A DNA stretch of 64,000 nt from JBBSBL01 sp038251325 (GTDB lineage Bacteria; Actinomycetota; Thermoleophilia; Solirubrobacterales; Solirubrobacteraceae), in assembly GCA_038251325.1 (NCBI GenBank), contig JBBSBL010000007.1, forward strand, positions 9,503-73,502, given 5' to 3'. A program made the position numbers and the translations under genes. A model generated the notes under the pieces. It saw only the letters and a program-made list of their open reading frames with translations, was not told the origin of the DNA and searched no databases. Below, in pieces: positions 1 to 9,257 of the stretch (its first letter is position 1; each line of letters starts with the position of its first letter).

Positions 1-2
1 AG

Positions 3-326
3 TGGCTCGGGGTGGTGCTCAACATCGCCGACATGCGCACGGTGCACTCGCGCGAGGCCCACGCATCCCTCCGCGAGCACGTCGGGGACAAGCTCCTCGG
101 GCCGACGGTGCGGCAGTCGATCGCCTACGCGGAGTCCGCCGAGCGGGCGGTGTCGATCCTCGACTACCGTCCCGACCTCGGCGCCGACTACCTGAACGTG
201 GCCGACGAGCTCCTGGCGCGGCTGGGGCTGGACGACGCGCGCCGCCACCTGCGCCCGCTCCTCGCCGACCGCGACGAGGACCCCGCTGCGGCGGCATCGC
301 CACGCGCGCCCGCCGGGGCGCCCTGA
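3..326 (+). CDS. ParA-family ATPase, C-terminal part (5' end outside window)
   Basis: The frame is open from the window edge, so only the last 107 residues are visible. The segment starting WLGVVLNIADMRTVHSREA and continuing through SIAYAESAERAVSILDYRPDLGADY resembles the C-terminal end of ParA/Soj-type partitioning ATPases, with the characteristic arginine/histidine-rich substrate loop followed by the closing helices. The Walker motifs would lie upstream and cannot be checked. The last 20 residues are Ala/Pro-rich and probably disordered. Members of this family bind DNA non-specifically and help move chromosomes or other cargo. The next gene starts 16 bases downstream on the same strand. Confidence 0.7.
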   Translation, partial: WLGVVLNIADMRTVHSREAHASLREHVGDKLLGPTVRQSIAYAESAERAVSILDYRPDLGADYLNVADELLARLGLDDARRHLRPLLADRDEDPAAAASPRAPAGAP

Positions 327-342
327 CCGCTTCCTCGCCGCC

Positions 343-1116
343 GTGCCCAGGCGCCGGATGCTCCTGGCCGCTCTGGTCCCGCTCGCGGGCGGCTGCGGCG
401 CGGGCGCCGGAGCCGGGCTGGGCCCTCGTGTCGAGGCGGCGGCACCCGCCACCGCGCCGCCCGCCGCGGCGACCCTGACCCCGCCGCCGACACCCGCGGT
501 CGCGCCCACGGCCGCGCCACCGGGAATCACCCGGCCCACGGTGATGCTGTTGCGGGCCACGACGCTGCGCGCGCGTCCCGGCGGGGCGGTGATCGCCCGT
601 CTGCGGACCCGGACCGAGTTCGGCTCCCCGGTCGTGCTGGCGGTGGCGGCTCGGCGGGGGCGGTGGCTCGGCGTCCGGCACGCGCGTGCGGGAAACGGCC
701 GGCTCGGTTGGATCCCGCTCCCCGGGACTCGCCCCTACCGCACGGCCTGGGCGGTCGCCGTGTCCCTCGGCCGGCGCGAGGCCGTGGTCCGCCGCGCGGG
801 TCGCGTGGTCTGGCGTTTCCCGGTCGCCGTGGGCGCGCCGGCGACGCCGACCCCGAGCGGCCGCTTCGCGGTGACCGACCGGATCCGCTTCCGGTCGTCC
901 GGCGTCTACGGCTGCTGCGCGCTCGCGCTCACCGCCCGGCAGCCGCGGATCGCCCAGGGCTGGGGCGGCGGCGACCGCATTGCGATCCACGGCACGACCG
1001 CGCCGGGGACCGTCGGCACGGCGGCGAGCCACGGCTGCCTGCGGGCCCGCACGGGCGACGTCCGGCGGCTGGTGCGGAGCGTCCCGCTCGGCTCACCGGT
1101 GACGATCGGGGCGTAG
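343..1116 (+). CDS. Secreted L,D-transpeptidase (YkuD fold), probable lipoprotein
   Basis: A 257-residue protein with a GTG start. Residues 1-20 form a short signal peptide ending in LAGGC, a good lipobox, so the protein is probably lipid-anchored by Lgt, which is encoded nearby. An Ala/Pro/Thr-rich linker reaches about residue 65. An SH3-like stretch follows, with a WLGV motif near residue 107. The C-terminal YkuD domain has the expected HGT (His216) and SHGC (His230, Cys232) motifs; Cys232 is the predicted acyl-enzyme nucleophile. The family cross-links peptidoglycan stem peptides between meso-diaminopimelate residues (3-3 links). The 270 bases downstream hold no gene I can support. Confidence 0.88.
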   Translation: MPRRRMLLAALVPLAGGCGAGAGAGLGPRVEAAAPATAPPAAATLTPPPTPAVAPTAAPPGITRPTVMLLRATTLRARPGGAVIARLRTRTEFGSPVVLAVAARRGRWLGVRHARAGNGRLGWIPLPGTRPYRTAWAVAVSLGRREAVVRRAGRVVWRFPVAVGAPATPTPSGRFAVTDRIRFRSSGVYGCCALALTARQPRIAQGWGGGDRIAIHGTTAPGTVGTAASHGCLRARTGDVRRLVRSVPLGSPVTIGA

Positions 1117-1386
1117 GTCGCGTCATGCCACGGTGAACCCGGGGCAGGGAAGGGTGTGGCACGAACGCGGCAGGAGTCGTGGACGGTCCCCGGGGGCGTC
1201 CGCGTAACGGGTCGCGACGATGCTCGTCACATCTACCCACCCATACGGTGGTCAACGTGACACGGACCGCGATCGATCGCGCCGAGCGGGCCGATCGGGC
1301 CCTCCTTCGATGCGCCGTTCGCCGCCGTCGCCGGAAACGCGGACGGCCGCCACCACCTCCGCGGCGGCGTAGCGGCGCCCCGGAGC

Positions 1387-1770
1387 TCAGGCCGCGCCGA
1401 GCCGCGCGGCCATCGCCTCGGCGAGCGCCATCGCGCCGCTCAGCGGGCGGACCATCACGGTGAATCCGGTCACGAGGCCCTCGGCGTCGAGCGTGAGGTA
1501 GTCCCAGCCCTGGAGCGAGCGGTCGCCGACCCGCGCCTCGAAGACGAGGCCGAGCGTGCGCTCGCCGCGCACCTCGTCGACGTAGCGGAAGTCCTCGAAG
1601 ACCTCAACCACGTGGCGGAGCAGGACCATCGTCGCCTCGCGCCCGGCATAGGGCTTGTAGACGACCGGGCTGCGGAAGACGACGTCGGGGTGCAGCGCCG
1701 CCTCCATCGCGTCGGCGTCGTGGGCCTCGACGGCGAGGCGAAACGGATGAGGGTCGGCAACGGCGCTCAT
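1387..1770 (-). CDS. SnoaL/NTF2-like fold protein
   Basis: A 127-residue protein with the NTF2-like pattern: an N-terminal helix (FRLAVEAHDADAMEAAL), then HPDVVFRSPVVYKPYAG and several strands, ending in a helix. Proteins of this fold bind small hydrophobic ligands or act as isomerases and cyclases. The sequence does not show which. The start lies 9 bases after the thrB stop on the same strand, so it may be the last gene of the lysine/threonine operon, though no link to amino-acid synthesis is evident. Confidence 0.75.
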   Translation of the reverse strand: MSAVADPHPFRLAVEAHDADAMEAALHPDVVFRSPVVYKPYAGREATMVLLRHVVEVFEDFRYVDEVRGERTLGLVFEARVGDRSLQGWDYLTLDAEGLVTGFTVMVRPLSGAMALAEAMAARLGAA

Positions 1771-1779
1771 CGCGCCAGC

Positions 1780-2637
1780 CTACAGCGCCCGGACGTCCGC
1801 GCCCTGGGGCTCGAACGGCACCCGGATGATGGCCGCCCAGCCCTCGACCTCGCGCGCGAGCGCCCGCGCGAGGCCGCCCGTGGACTCGAAGTGGGACCAG
1901 AAGAGGACCGTCGGGCCGGCGCCCGAGATCGTCGCGCCGAGCGCGCCGAGCTCCCGCGCGCGCGACGCGAGCGCCGCCGAGCGCGGGTAGAGGTGGGCGC
2001 GGTGGGGCTCGTGGAGACGGTCGTCGAGCCCGCGCGAGACGAGCTCCCAGTCCCCGCGCGCCAGCCCGAGGACGAGCAGCGCCGCGTGCGCGACGTTGTG
2101 AGTGGCGTCGGCCAGCGGGACCTCGGCGGGCAGGGCCGCGCGCGCCTCGCGGGTGCGCACACCGTCGTGGGGGACGACGAGCACCGCCTCGAGTCCGGCC
2201 GGCGGGTCGAAGCGGGTCGCCGTGCCGTCGGCGCAGACGACGAAGCCGCCGCGTAGTGACGCCGCGACGTTGTCGGCGTGGCCCTCGATGTCGGTCGCCA
2301 GTCCGAGGACGTCCGCGTCGAGCTCGAACAGGTGGTCGGCCGCGAGCAGGCCGGCCACGATCGCCGCGGCGCTCGAGCCGACGCCGCCGGACAGCGGGAT
2401 GTCCGAGCGGATGCGGAACGTGAAGTCGTCGGGCGGGTGGAGCGTCGCGAAGCCGCGCACACAGAGGTTGCGCCGGTCGGTGGCGATCGCGAGGTCGGTC
2501 TCCACCGCGAAGCGCCCGGTCTCCTCGACCTCGACCTCGAGGTGGAGCGCGAGCGCCGCGGCGAACACGTCGAAGCCCGGGCCGAGGTTGGCCGAGGAGG
2601 CGGGGACGCGGACGAGCCGGCGGCGCTGCAGGCTCAC
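1780..2637 (-). CDS. thrB: Homoserine kinase
   Basis: ThrB phosphorylates L-homoserine to O-phospho-L-homoserine, the substrate of ThrC. The 285-residue product is of normal family length. It has the GHMP-kinase N-terminal motif PASSANLGPGFD, the phosphate-binding loop PLSGGVGSSAAA and the C-terminal ISGAGPTVLF motif. The frame is open further upstream, but the GTG at 2637 is chosen because it overlaps the thrC stop as GTGA and because homology begins at once. It is the last biosynthetic gene of lysA-hom-thrC-thrB, and coupling to thrC would keep the two enzymes in proportion. Confidence 0.93.
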   Translation of the reverse strand: MSLQRRRLVRVPASSANLGPGFDVFAAALALHLEVEVEETGRFAVETDLAIATDRRNLCVRGFATLHPPDDFTFRIRSDIPLSGGVGSSAAAIVAGLLAADHLFELDADVLGLATDIEGHADNVAASLRGGFVVCADGTATRFDPPAGLEAVLVVPHDGVRTREARAALPAEVPLADATHNVAHAALLVLGLARGDWELVSRGLDDRLHEPHRAHLYPRSAALASRARELGALGATISGAGPTVLFWSHFESTGGLARALAREVEGWAAIIRVPFEPQGADVRAL

Positions 2638-3638
2638 GCGGACAGCACCGCGCGCTCGACCGCGTCGATCTCCGGCTCGCACGGCACGACCGCGCCGGCC
2701 TGCTCCAGCGCGGTCTGCGGGTCCTTCAGCCCGTGGCCGGTGAGCACGCAGACCACCCGCCGGGCCTCGCCGACGCCATGGGCGAGCACGCCGGCCACGC
2801 TCGCCGCCGACGCCGGCTCGCAGAAGACGCCCTCCTCCGCCGCGAGCAGGCGGTAGGCGTCGAGGATCTGGGCGTCGGTGACCGCGGCGACGGCGCCGCG
2901 CGAGGCGGTCATGGCGTCCATCGCCTCCTCCCAGCGGGCCGGGTTGCCGATCCGGATCGCGCTGGCCACGGTCTCCGGCCGCTCCACCGGCGCGCCGGCG
3001 ACGAGCGGCGCGGCCCCGGCGGCCTGGAAGCCGAGCATGCGCGGCGCGGTCCCGAGCTCGCGAAAGCCCTTCCAGTAGGCCGTCACGTTGCCCGCGTTGC
3101 CGACCGGGATCGCCAGCGCGTCGATCTCGCCCAGCGCCTCGTGCACCTCGAACGCCGCGGTCTTCTGGCCCTCGAGGCGGAACGGGTTGACCGAGTTCAC
3201 CAGCGCGATCGGGTGGCGCTGGACGAGCTCGCGGACCAGGCGCAGCGCCTCGTCGAAGTTCCCCCGCAGCGCGATCACGCGCGCGCCGTGCATCAGCGCC
3301 TGCGCAAGCTTGCCGGTGGCGATCTTGCCCTCGGGCACGATGACGGCCCCGCGCAGGCCGGCCCGGGCCGCGTAGGCCGCCGCGCTCGCCGCGGTGTTCC
3401 CGGTCGACGCGCAGATCACGGTCTCCGCGCCCTCGCGCACCGCGGCGGAGACTGCGCAGGTCATGCCGCGGTCCTTGAAGGACCCGGTCGGGTTGGCGCC
3501 CTCGAGCTTGAGGTGGACCTCGGCGCCGACCCGCTCCGAGATCCGCGGCGCGGGGACGAGCGGCGTCGAGCCCTCGTGGAGCGAGACGACCGGATCGGAC
3601 GCCGCGAACGGGAGGCGCTCGCGGTAGCGCTCGATCAC
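2634..3638 (-). CDS. thrC: Threonine synthase
   Basis: A PLP enzyme converting O-phosphohomoserine to threonine. The product has 334 residues. The PLP lysine is Lys55 in the motif NPTGSFKDRG, and STGNTAAS and the glycine-rich IPVGNAGN phosphate-binding loop are present. Length and motifs fit the short bacterial ThrC class without a long N-terminal extension. The start is the GTG at 3638, whose TGA overlap with hom gives another GTGA junction. A longer open frame extends upstream but only shadows hom. Confidence 0.94.
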   Translation of the reverse strand: MIERYRERLPFAASDPVVSLHEGSTPLVPAPRISERVGAEVHLKLEGANPTGSFKDRGMTCAVSAAVREGAETVICASTGNTAASAAAYAARAGLRGAVIVPEGKIATGKLAQALMHGARVIALRGNFDEALRLVRELVQRHPIALVNSVNPFRLEGQKTAAFEVHEALGEIDALAIPVGNAGNVTAYWKGFRELGTAPRMLGFQAAGAAPLVAGAPVERPETVASAIRIGNPARWEEAMDAMTASRGAVAAVTDAQILDAYRLLAAEEGVFCEPASAASVAGVLAHGVGEARRVVCVLTGHGLKDPQTALEQAGAVVPCEPEIDAVERAVLSA

Positions 3639-4873
3639 GCCGGGGATCCGAAGTCCTCCTCGATCACCCGGATGGCCCGGGGCGGCGCGGTCAGGAAGTC
3701 GAGGCCGCCGATCAGCTCGGCGGCCGCGAAGAAGCGTGACTCCAGCACGGGATGGACGACCATGACGAGCCGCGCCTCGGCGCCGAGCCCCTTCTGGACC
3801 ACGGACTTCACCGAGATGCCCTGCAGCCCGAGGACCTGGGCGACCTGCGCCAGCACGCCCGGCCGGTCGTCGACCTCGAGGTGGAGGTAGAAGGCGCAGA
3901 CGACGTCGTCGACGACGTCGAGGCGCTGGGTCGTCTCCGGCGTGGAGGCGGGCGGGATCATCGCGCTGATCACGTCGCCGAGCACGGCGCTGGCGGTCTG
4001 CGGCCCGCCGGCTCCGGGGCCCGACATCGTGATCTCGGTGATGGCGTCGGACTCGACCGTGACCGCGTTGAAGGGGCCATGCACGGAGGCGAGAGGGTGG
4101 GCGGGATACAGGAACGCCGGGTGGACCCGCACCGAGAGCCCGCCGTCCACGCGCTCGGCGGTGCCGATGAGCTTCAGGCCGAGGCCGAGGTCGCGGGCGT
4201 AGGCGAGGTCGTCGGCGGTGATGTGCTCGATCCCCTCGTACACGACCTGGTCGAGATGGACCGGTGTGTCGAAGGCGAGGCGCGCGAGGATCGCCATCTT
4301 CGCGGCCGCGTCGCGGCCGCTCACGTCCTCGGTCGGGTCGGCCTCCGCGTACCCGAGCCGCTGGGCCTCGGCCAGCGCCTCGGCGTAGGAGGCCCCGGTC
4401 CGCGCCATCTCGGAGAGGATGAAGTTCGTCGTCCCGTTCACGATCCCGTGCAGCCGCTCGACCCGCGCCGCGGCCAGCGACTCCTGCAGCACGCGGATCA
4501 CCGGCACGACGCCGGCCACGGCGGCCTCGAAGCGCAGCTGGACCCCGTGCTCGCGCGCCGCGGCCCACAGCTCCTCCCCGTGCTGGGAGAGCATCTGCTT
4601 GTTCGCCGTCACGACGTGGCGCCCGGCGGCCATCGCCGCCAGCACGTGGTCGCGCGCCGGCTCGAGGCCGCCCATGAGCTCGACGACGAGGTCGCTGCCG
4701 TCGAGGATCGCCGCGAAGTCGCCGCTCGAGCGCGTGAGCGTGCCGACGATCTCGGGGCGCAGCCCGGTCACCGACGCGACGTGGTCCGCGCGCTCGGCGA
4801 GCAGGTCGGCGAAGGCGCCGCCGACCGTGCCGCGCCCCAGCAGGCCGATGCGGAAGGGCTCAGGCGAGCTCAC
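3635..4873 (-). CDS. hom: Homoserine dehydrogenase
   Basis: Reduces aspartate semialdehyde to homoserine with NAD(P)H, the branch point toward threonine and methionine. The product has 412 residues. The Rossmann loop is GLLGRGTVG near the N-terminus. The catalytic region contains NGTTNFIL and EADPTEDVSGRDAAAK, typical of the family. A C-terminal ACT domain starts around DRPGVLAQVAQVLGLQGISV, suggesting feedback control by threonine. The GTG start at 4873 overlaps the end of lysA by 14 bases. A longer open frame upstream only shadows lysA. Confidence 0.94.
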   Translation of the reverse strand: MSSPEPFRIGLLGRGTVGGAFADLLAERADHVASVTGLRPEIVGTLTRSSGDFAAILDGSDLVVELMGGLEPARDHVLAAMAAGRHVVTANKQMLSQHGEELWAAAREHGVQLRFEAAVAGVVPVIRVLQESLAAARVERLHGIVNGTTNFILSEMARTGASYAEALAEAQRLGYAEADPTEDVSGRDAAAKMAILARLAFDTPVHLDQVVYEGIEHITADDLAYARDLGLGLKLIGTAERVDGGLSVRVHPAFLYPAHPLASVHGPFNAVTVESDAITEITMSGPGAGGPQTASAVLGDVISAMIPPASTPETTQRLDVVDDVVCAFYLHLEVDDRPGVLAQVAQVLGLQGISVKSVVQKGLGAEARLVMVVHPVLESRFFAAAELIGGLDFLTAPPRAIRVIEEDFGSPA

Positions 4874-6152
4874 GCGCCAAGAGGTCGTCGTAGGTCTCGC
4901 GCCGGACGAGGGCCCGCGCCTCGCCGTCGCCGACGAGGACGATCGCCGGCCGCAGCGCGGCGTTGTAGTTGCTCGCCATCGCGTGACCGTAGGCGCCCGT
5001 GACGGGCGTCGCGAGCACGTCGCCGCGGCGCGGCTCGGGCAGGAGCGCGTCGGCGACGAGCACATCGCCGGACTCGCAGTGCTTGCCGGCCACGGTGCAG
5101 TGCTCGGTCCCGGCCGCCTCCGCCCGGTCGGCGATCATCGCCTCGTAGCTCGCGCCGTACATCTGCGGGCGCGGGTTGTCCGACATGCCGCCGTCCACCG
5201 CGACCCACGTCCGGACGTTGCGCTTGACCGACTCGACGGTGTAGAGCGTCACGCCGGCGTGGGCGACGAGCGCGCGCCCCGGCTCGAGGATAATCCGTCG
5301 GCCGGGCCCGACGAGCTCGCGCACGGCCCGCACCGCGGTCTCGACGTGCGCGGCGATCGAGCCGTCCCGCCCGCCCTCGGTGTAGGCGACGCCGAGGCCG
5401 CCTCCGAGGTCGTAGACGGGGAAGTCTCCCAACGGCGCGATCGCCGCCACCGCGTCGCGGAACGGGCCGAGGTCGGGGAGCAACGAGCCGACGTGAACGT
5501 GGAGGCCGCGCAACTCGAGCTCGGGCGACGCGCGCAGGGCGTCGAGCACGGCCGGCGCCTCGCTCAGCGACACCCCGAACTTCGAGTCGGCCTGGCCGGT
5601 GCTGATGGCCGCGTGCGTGTCGCCGGCCACGTCGGGCGTCACGCGCAGGAGCACGGGCTGGCGGCGGCCGTGCGCACGGGCCGCGGCGGCCACGCGCGGC
5701 GCCTCGTCGGCGGAGTCGACGACGACGAGCCCGACCCCGGCTGCGGCCGCCGCGGCGAGCTCGGCGTCCGACTTCGCGTTGCCGTGCAGGGCGATGCGCG
5801 AGGGATCGACCCCGCCGCGCAGCGCGAGGCGCAGCTCGCCCTCGGAGGCCACGTCGGCGCCCAGGCCCTCCTCGGCGAAGAGGCCGAGCACCGCGGCGAC
5901 CGGCAGCGCCTTGGTGGCGAACAGCACCTCGTGATCCTCCTGGCCGAGGGCCGCGAATCCCTCCCGATACGCCCGGGCACGGGCGCGGAGGTCCTCCTCG
6001 GCCAGCACATAGAGCGGGGTGCCGAACTCCCGCGCCAGAGCGACCGCGTCGCATCCGCCGAGCTCGAGCCGGCCGCGCTCGTCGACGCGGCTGCCGATCG
6101 GCAGCAGGGCGGAGCGCTTCTCGGCGGCGGTCGGCATGGCCGGGCGGATCAT
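4860..6152 (-). CDS. lysA: Diaminopimelate decarboxylase
   Basis: The last step of lysine synthesis, decarboxylating meso-diaminopimelate. The product has 430 residues in the alanine-racemase-like PLP fold. The PLP lysine lies in FATKALPV (about Lys81). HVHVGS, the glycine-rich DLGGGLGVAY, EPGR and CESGDV (active-site Cys from the partner subunit) are all present. The ATG at 6152 gives a normal length; a second ATG at 6137 is possible. Only 24 bases separate this start from the divergent hydrolase gene, so the promoter of the lysA-hom-thrC-thrB operon must lie at least partly inside that gene. Confidence 0.94.
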   Translation of the reverse strand: MIRPAMPTAAEKRSALLPIGSRVDERGRLELGGCDAVALAREFGTPLYVLAEEDLRARARAYREGFAALGQEDHEVLFATKALPVAAVLGLFAEEGLGADVASEGELRLALRGGVDPSRIALHGNAKSDAELAAAAAAGVGLVVVDSADEAPRVAAAARAHGRRQPVLLRVTPDVAGDTHAAISTGQADSKFGVSLSEAPAVLDALRASPELELRGLHVHVGSLLPDLGPFRDAVAAIAPLGDFPVYDLGGGLGVAYTEGGRDGSIAAHVETAVRAVRELVGPGRRIILEPGRALVAHAGVTLYTVESVKRNVRTWVAVDGGMSDNPRPQMYGASYEAMIADRAEAAGTEHCTVAGKHCESGDVLVADALLPEPRRGDVLATPVTGAYGHAMASNYNAALRPAIVLVGDGEARALVRRETYDDLLARELA

Positions 6153-6176
6153 GCCAGGGGTGCGATCCTCCCGGCC

Positions 6177-6878
6177 GTGCGCAGGCGACGCCCCACGCCC
6201 GCCGGCCCGGCCCGCCTCGACAGCGTCGACGGGCTGGCCTACTCGCTGTGGCTGCCCGAGGCGGAGCCGCACGGCGGCGTGGTCATCGTCCACGGGGCGG
6301 GCTCGTGCAAGGAGCGCCACCATGACTTCGCGCGCGCCTGCCGGAACGCCGGCTTCGCCGCCGTCGCCTACGACCAGCGCGGGCACGGCGCCAGCGGCGG
6401 CCGGCTCGACGGGCGCGCCCTCGCCGACGTCGGCACGGTGGCGGGCGTGCTGCCGCCCGGCCCACTCGCGTTGCGCGGCTCGAGCCTCGGCGGGTACGTC
6501 GCGCTCTGCGCGGCAGCCGACGTCGGCGCCGACGCCGTCGTGGCGATCTGCCCGGCGAGCGCCGAGGGCCTGGCCCGCGGCCTGCGCCGCGACGCCTTCG
6601 GGTTCGCCGCCGACCGCCCGGCCCTGGAGGCGCTGCTCGCCGCCCACGACCCGGGCGACGCCGCCGCGGGGCTCGAGGCGCCCGCGCTCCTCCTCCACGC
6701 CGAGGGGGACGAGCAGGTGCCGGTCGCCCACTCCCGCGCCCTCGCGGAGCGGCTGCGCCACCCCCGCTCCCGGCTCATCGCCGTTCCCGGCGGCCACCAC
6801 CGCTCCGTGCAGCACGACGAGGAGCTCCAGGGCGAGGCGCTGCGATTCCTCACCCGTGTGTTCGCCGCGCCCGGCTGA
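6177..6878 (+). CDS. Alpha/beta hydrolase
   Basis: A 233-residue protein with the alpha/beta hydrolase layout. VVIVHGAGSCKERHH supplies the oxyanion region, LRGSSLGGY holds the nucleophile serine in a G-S-S-L-G elbow, HAEGDEQVPV carries the acid and GGHHRSV the histidine. No signal peptide is seen, so it is probably cytoplasmic. The substrate cannot be told from sequence; this subgroup includes acyl and small-ester hydrolases. GTG start. Its stop abuts the stop of lgt on the other strand with no gap. Confidence 0.8.
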   Translation: MRRRRPTPAGPARLDSVDGLAYSLWLPEAEPHGGVVIVHGAGSCKERHHDFARACRNAGFAAVAYDQRGHGASGGRLDGRALADVGTVAGVLPPGPLALRGSSLGGYVALCAAADVGADAVVAICPASAEGLARGLRRDAFGFAADRPALEALLAAHDPGDAAAGLEAPALLLHAEGDEQVPVAHSRALAERLRHPRSRLIAVPGGHHRSVQHDEELQGEALRFLTRVFAAPG

Positions 6879-7676
6879 TCAGGCGGGCGCCGCACGCCGC
6901 CCGGCCCGCCCGGCCGACGCGGCATCCTCGCGCCGCAGCGGACCGCGGCGGGCGAGCACCGTCAGCCACACGACCCCGAGCGCGAGCGCGACGAGCGCGG
7001 AGACCTGCGCCGCGGTGAAGGGGCCGGCGACCTCGTCGTTGCGGCGGATGAACTCGACGAGGAACCGCTCCAGGCCGGCGAGGACGAGGTAGAAGCCGAA
7101 GATCGTGCCCGGCCGGTAGGCGTGCCGCATGCGCCACAGCCACCACGCGACGAGCCCCATGGTCACCGTCTCGTAGATCGGCGTCGGGTGGACGGCGACG
7201 TCGGTGGGCACGGTGCCGTGCGGGTAGGGCATGGCCCACGGGAGCCCGCTGGCGATCCCGTAGTCCCCGTCGCCGGAGACCTGGCAGCCGATGCGCCCGA
7301 TCGCGTAGCCGAGCGGCAGGCAGTACCCGCCGATGTCCCACAGCCGCAGCGAGAGGACGCCGCGCCAGCGCGCCCACGCGCTGACCGCGACGATCCCGCC
7401 CAGCAGGCCGCCGTACCAGACGAGCCCCGAGCCGGAGAAGAGGTTGCCCAGCAGGTCGCGCCTGACCTCGTCGTAGTTCTGGACGACGAACCACAGCCGG
7501 GCGCCGACGAGGCCGCCGAGCAGGCCGACGAACACCGTCTCGTAGGCCCAGTCGCCGTGCCAGCCGTTCTCCTTGTAGCTGCGATGGGCGACCGCGCCCC
7601 AGGCGACGAAGTTCAGGGCGAAGAAGATCCCGAACGTCTGCAGGCTCAGCGGCCCGATCTCCACCTTGGCGAGCAC
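6879..7676 (-). CDS. lgt: Prolipoprotein diacylglyceryl transferase
   Basis: Moves a diacylglyceryl group from phosphatidylglycerol to the lipobox cysteine of prolipoproteins at the inner membrane. The product has 265 residues and about seven hydrophobic segments. The family signature appears as GYAIGRIGCQVSGDGDYG, with the essential Arg, and HPTPIYE follows near residue 170. The C-terminus has a short Arg/Ala-rich cytoplasmic tail. Probable substrates in the window are the L,D-transpeptidase at 343 and the CWB2 protein at 14761. The next gene upstream, the M23 peptidase, ends 37 bases away on the same strand. Confidence 0.93.
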   Translation of the reverse strand: MLAKVEIGPLSLQTFGIFFALNFVAWGAVAHRSYKENGWHGDWAYETVFVGLLGGLVGARLWFVVQNYDEVRRDLLGNLFSGSGLVWYGGLLGGIVAVSAWARWRGVLSLRLWDIGGYCLPLGYAIGRIGCQVSGDGDYGIASGLPWAMPYPHGTVPTDVAVHPTPIYETVTMGLVAWWLWRMRHAYRPGTIFGFYLVLAGLERFLVEFIRRNDEVAGPFTAAQVSALVALALGVVWLTVLARRGPLRREDAASAGRAGRRAAPA

Positions 7677-7713
7677 TCCGCGCAGCGTAGCGACGCGCGT
7701 CGGCGGGCGGCGC

Positions 7714-8967
7714 CTACAGGTAGTTCAGGGGGTTCGTCACCGCCCCGTTGATGCGGACCTCGAAGTGCAGGTGGGGGCCGAAGCAGAGCCCGGTGCAGCC
7801 GGAGAGGCCGATGACCTGGCCCTGGGAGACGTGCTGGCCGACGCTGACTCCGATCGAGGACTGGTGCGCGTAGCAGGTGGACAACGCGCCACCGTGGGAG
7901 ATGCACGTGTAGTTGCCGTAGCCGCTGCTCTGGCCGGCGAGGATGACCGTCCCGCCCGCCGCGGCCCGGATCGGAGTGCCCGAGCCCACGCCGATGTCGA
8001 TGCCGGGGTGGCAGGCCTCCCAGGCGCGGCGCTCGCAGAACGGCGAGGTGATCGGCCCGTTGACCGGCCAGATCATGCTGCCGCTGCCGGGCTTCACCGG
8101 CCCGGCGGGAAGCGCTCCGCCGCCACCGCCGCCGCCGCCCTGCTTGGCCTGGATCTGGCTCTCGAGGTCCGAGACGTCGCTCTGGAGCGCGTCGATCCGG
8201 CCGCGCAGCGCGTGCTGGTCGGAGCGGACCGAGGCCAGCGCCCCGGCCTTGCGGTCGCGCACGTCGGCGAAGCTGGCCCGGCGCGACTCGAGCTGTTGGC
8301 GGACGCCGGCGACCTCGTTGCGGCGCTGGAGGATGACCGCCGCGACCCGCTGCTGGCGCGCCTCGAGCGCGCCGAGGTTCCGAGCGGCGACGGTGGCGGC
8401 GGCCTTCGCGTCGCGCACCGCGAGGATGATCTCCCGGTCCTGGTGGCCGACGCGGGAGAGGAAGTCGCCGGACTCGATCAGGTCGGCGAACCCCTTGGTG
8501 TTGAGCACGACGGTGACGACGTCGGGCTGGTCGGACCGGTAGATCTCGACGAGCCGCCACGCGAGCACCCGGCGGGCGAACAGGAGCCGGGCCCGCAGCC
8601 GCGCCAGCCGGGCCTGGACGGCGCGCAGGCGGTCCTGGATCTGCGCGAGCTCGGCGCGCTTGGCGTCGAGATCGGCCTGGATGGCGTTCTCCCGGGACTG
8701 CAGGCGGTCGATCCCGGACTGCAGGCCGCCGATCCGGCGGTCGTAGACGGCGACGGTCGAGCTCAGCACCTGCGCCCGGCCGGACTTGCGGTCGAGCTGG
8801 GTCTTCGCCCGGTCGATGCGGTTGCGCAGCGAGGAGATGTGCCCCTCGGTCGAGGCGCTGGAGCCCAGCGGCAGGACGGCCCAGAGGACCGCCGGCACGG
8901 CGAGGGCGAGCAGGAGGATGCGGAGGCGGGACACGACGCGGCGCTCGACTGTAGGTCCGGGGCTCAT
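7714..8967 (-). CDS. Secreted coiled-coil M23 metallopeptidase (CwlO/EnvC-like organisation)
   Basis: A 417-residue exported protein. Residues 12-37 form a signal peptide or membrane anchor. Residues 40-285 are long heptad-rich coiled coils interrupted by a short ordered segment. A run of eight glycines links this to the C-terminal LytM/M23 domain. The zinc ligands are visible in HPGIDIG (HxxxD) and GPHLHFEV (HxH), so the peptidase should be active, cleaving peptidoglycan cross-bridges. Coiled coils in such proteins regulate the peptidase through FtsEX-type partners; I see no ftsEX here. A cyclic-di-AMP riboswitch precedes the gene. The ATG at 8967 is chosen; a GTG 11 codons in is an alternative. 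Confidence 0.9.
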   Translation of the reverse strand: MSPGPTVERRVVSRLRILLLALAVPAVLWAVLPLGSSASTEGHISSLRNRIDRAKTQLDRKSGRAQVLSSTVAVYDRRIGGLQSGIDRLQSRENAIQADLDAKRAELAQIQDRLRAVQARLARLRARLLFARRVLAWRLVEIYRSDQPDVVTVVLNTKGFADLIESGDFLSRVGHQDREIILAVRDAKAAATVAARNLGALEARQQRVAAVILQRRNEVAGVRQQLESRRASFADVRDRKAGALASVRSDQHALRGRIDALQSDVSDLESQIQAKQGGGGGGGGALPAGPVKPGSGSMIWPVNGPITSPFCERRAWEACHPGIDIGVGSGTPIRAAAGGTVILAGQSSGYGNYTCISHGGALSTCYAHQSSIGVSVGQHVSQGQVIGLSGCTGLCFGPHLHFEVRINGAVTNPLNYL

Positions 8968-9069
8968 GAGGTCAATGCGCGGTGGAGATCGTGCAGCGGG
9001 AAGGGCTCGGGACACGGCGGCGCGACGTGGCGGCGGCGTCCGGAAACGGTTCTGGTGGCGATCATCTGG

Positions 9070-9210
9070 TTCGCCTGCGGGGTTAGCTGACGGGCTCGCG
9101 CGTTGCGCTACGCCACCGGCGCCGGACACGGAGTGCGGCGGGTGGCGATTCGCCCCGGGACGACGTGTGGGTCCCCCGCTCCCCCGCTCGCTTGCAGGGG
9201 ATTCGGCACG
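9070..9210 (-). promoter_or_regulatory. Cyclic-di-AMP riboswitch (ydaO/yuaA class)
   Basis: On the minus strand the region carries the conserved blocks of this aptamer in the right order: GCGGGGGACCCA, then GGGGCGAATC, and near the 3' end CCCGTCAGCTAACCCCG (complement of 9079-9095). These are the hallmark sequences of the class. It lies about 100 bases upstream of an M23 cell-wall peptidase, a gene type known to be controlled by this riboswitch in Gram-positive bacteria. In this class c-di-AMP binding usually switches expression off. Confidence 0.88.
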
Positions 9211-9257
9211 CCGACCGTACCAGGATCGGTGGTCCGCGGGCCGAACCGGAATCCGGT

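Noticed and set aside
1179..1463. Plus-strand open frame after the L,D-transpeptidase
   Set aside because: Arg/Pro-rich low-complexity product, overlaps the SnoaL-like gene antisense, no start context.
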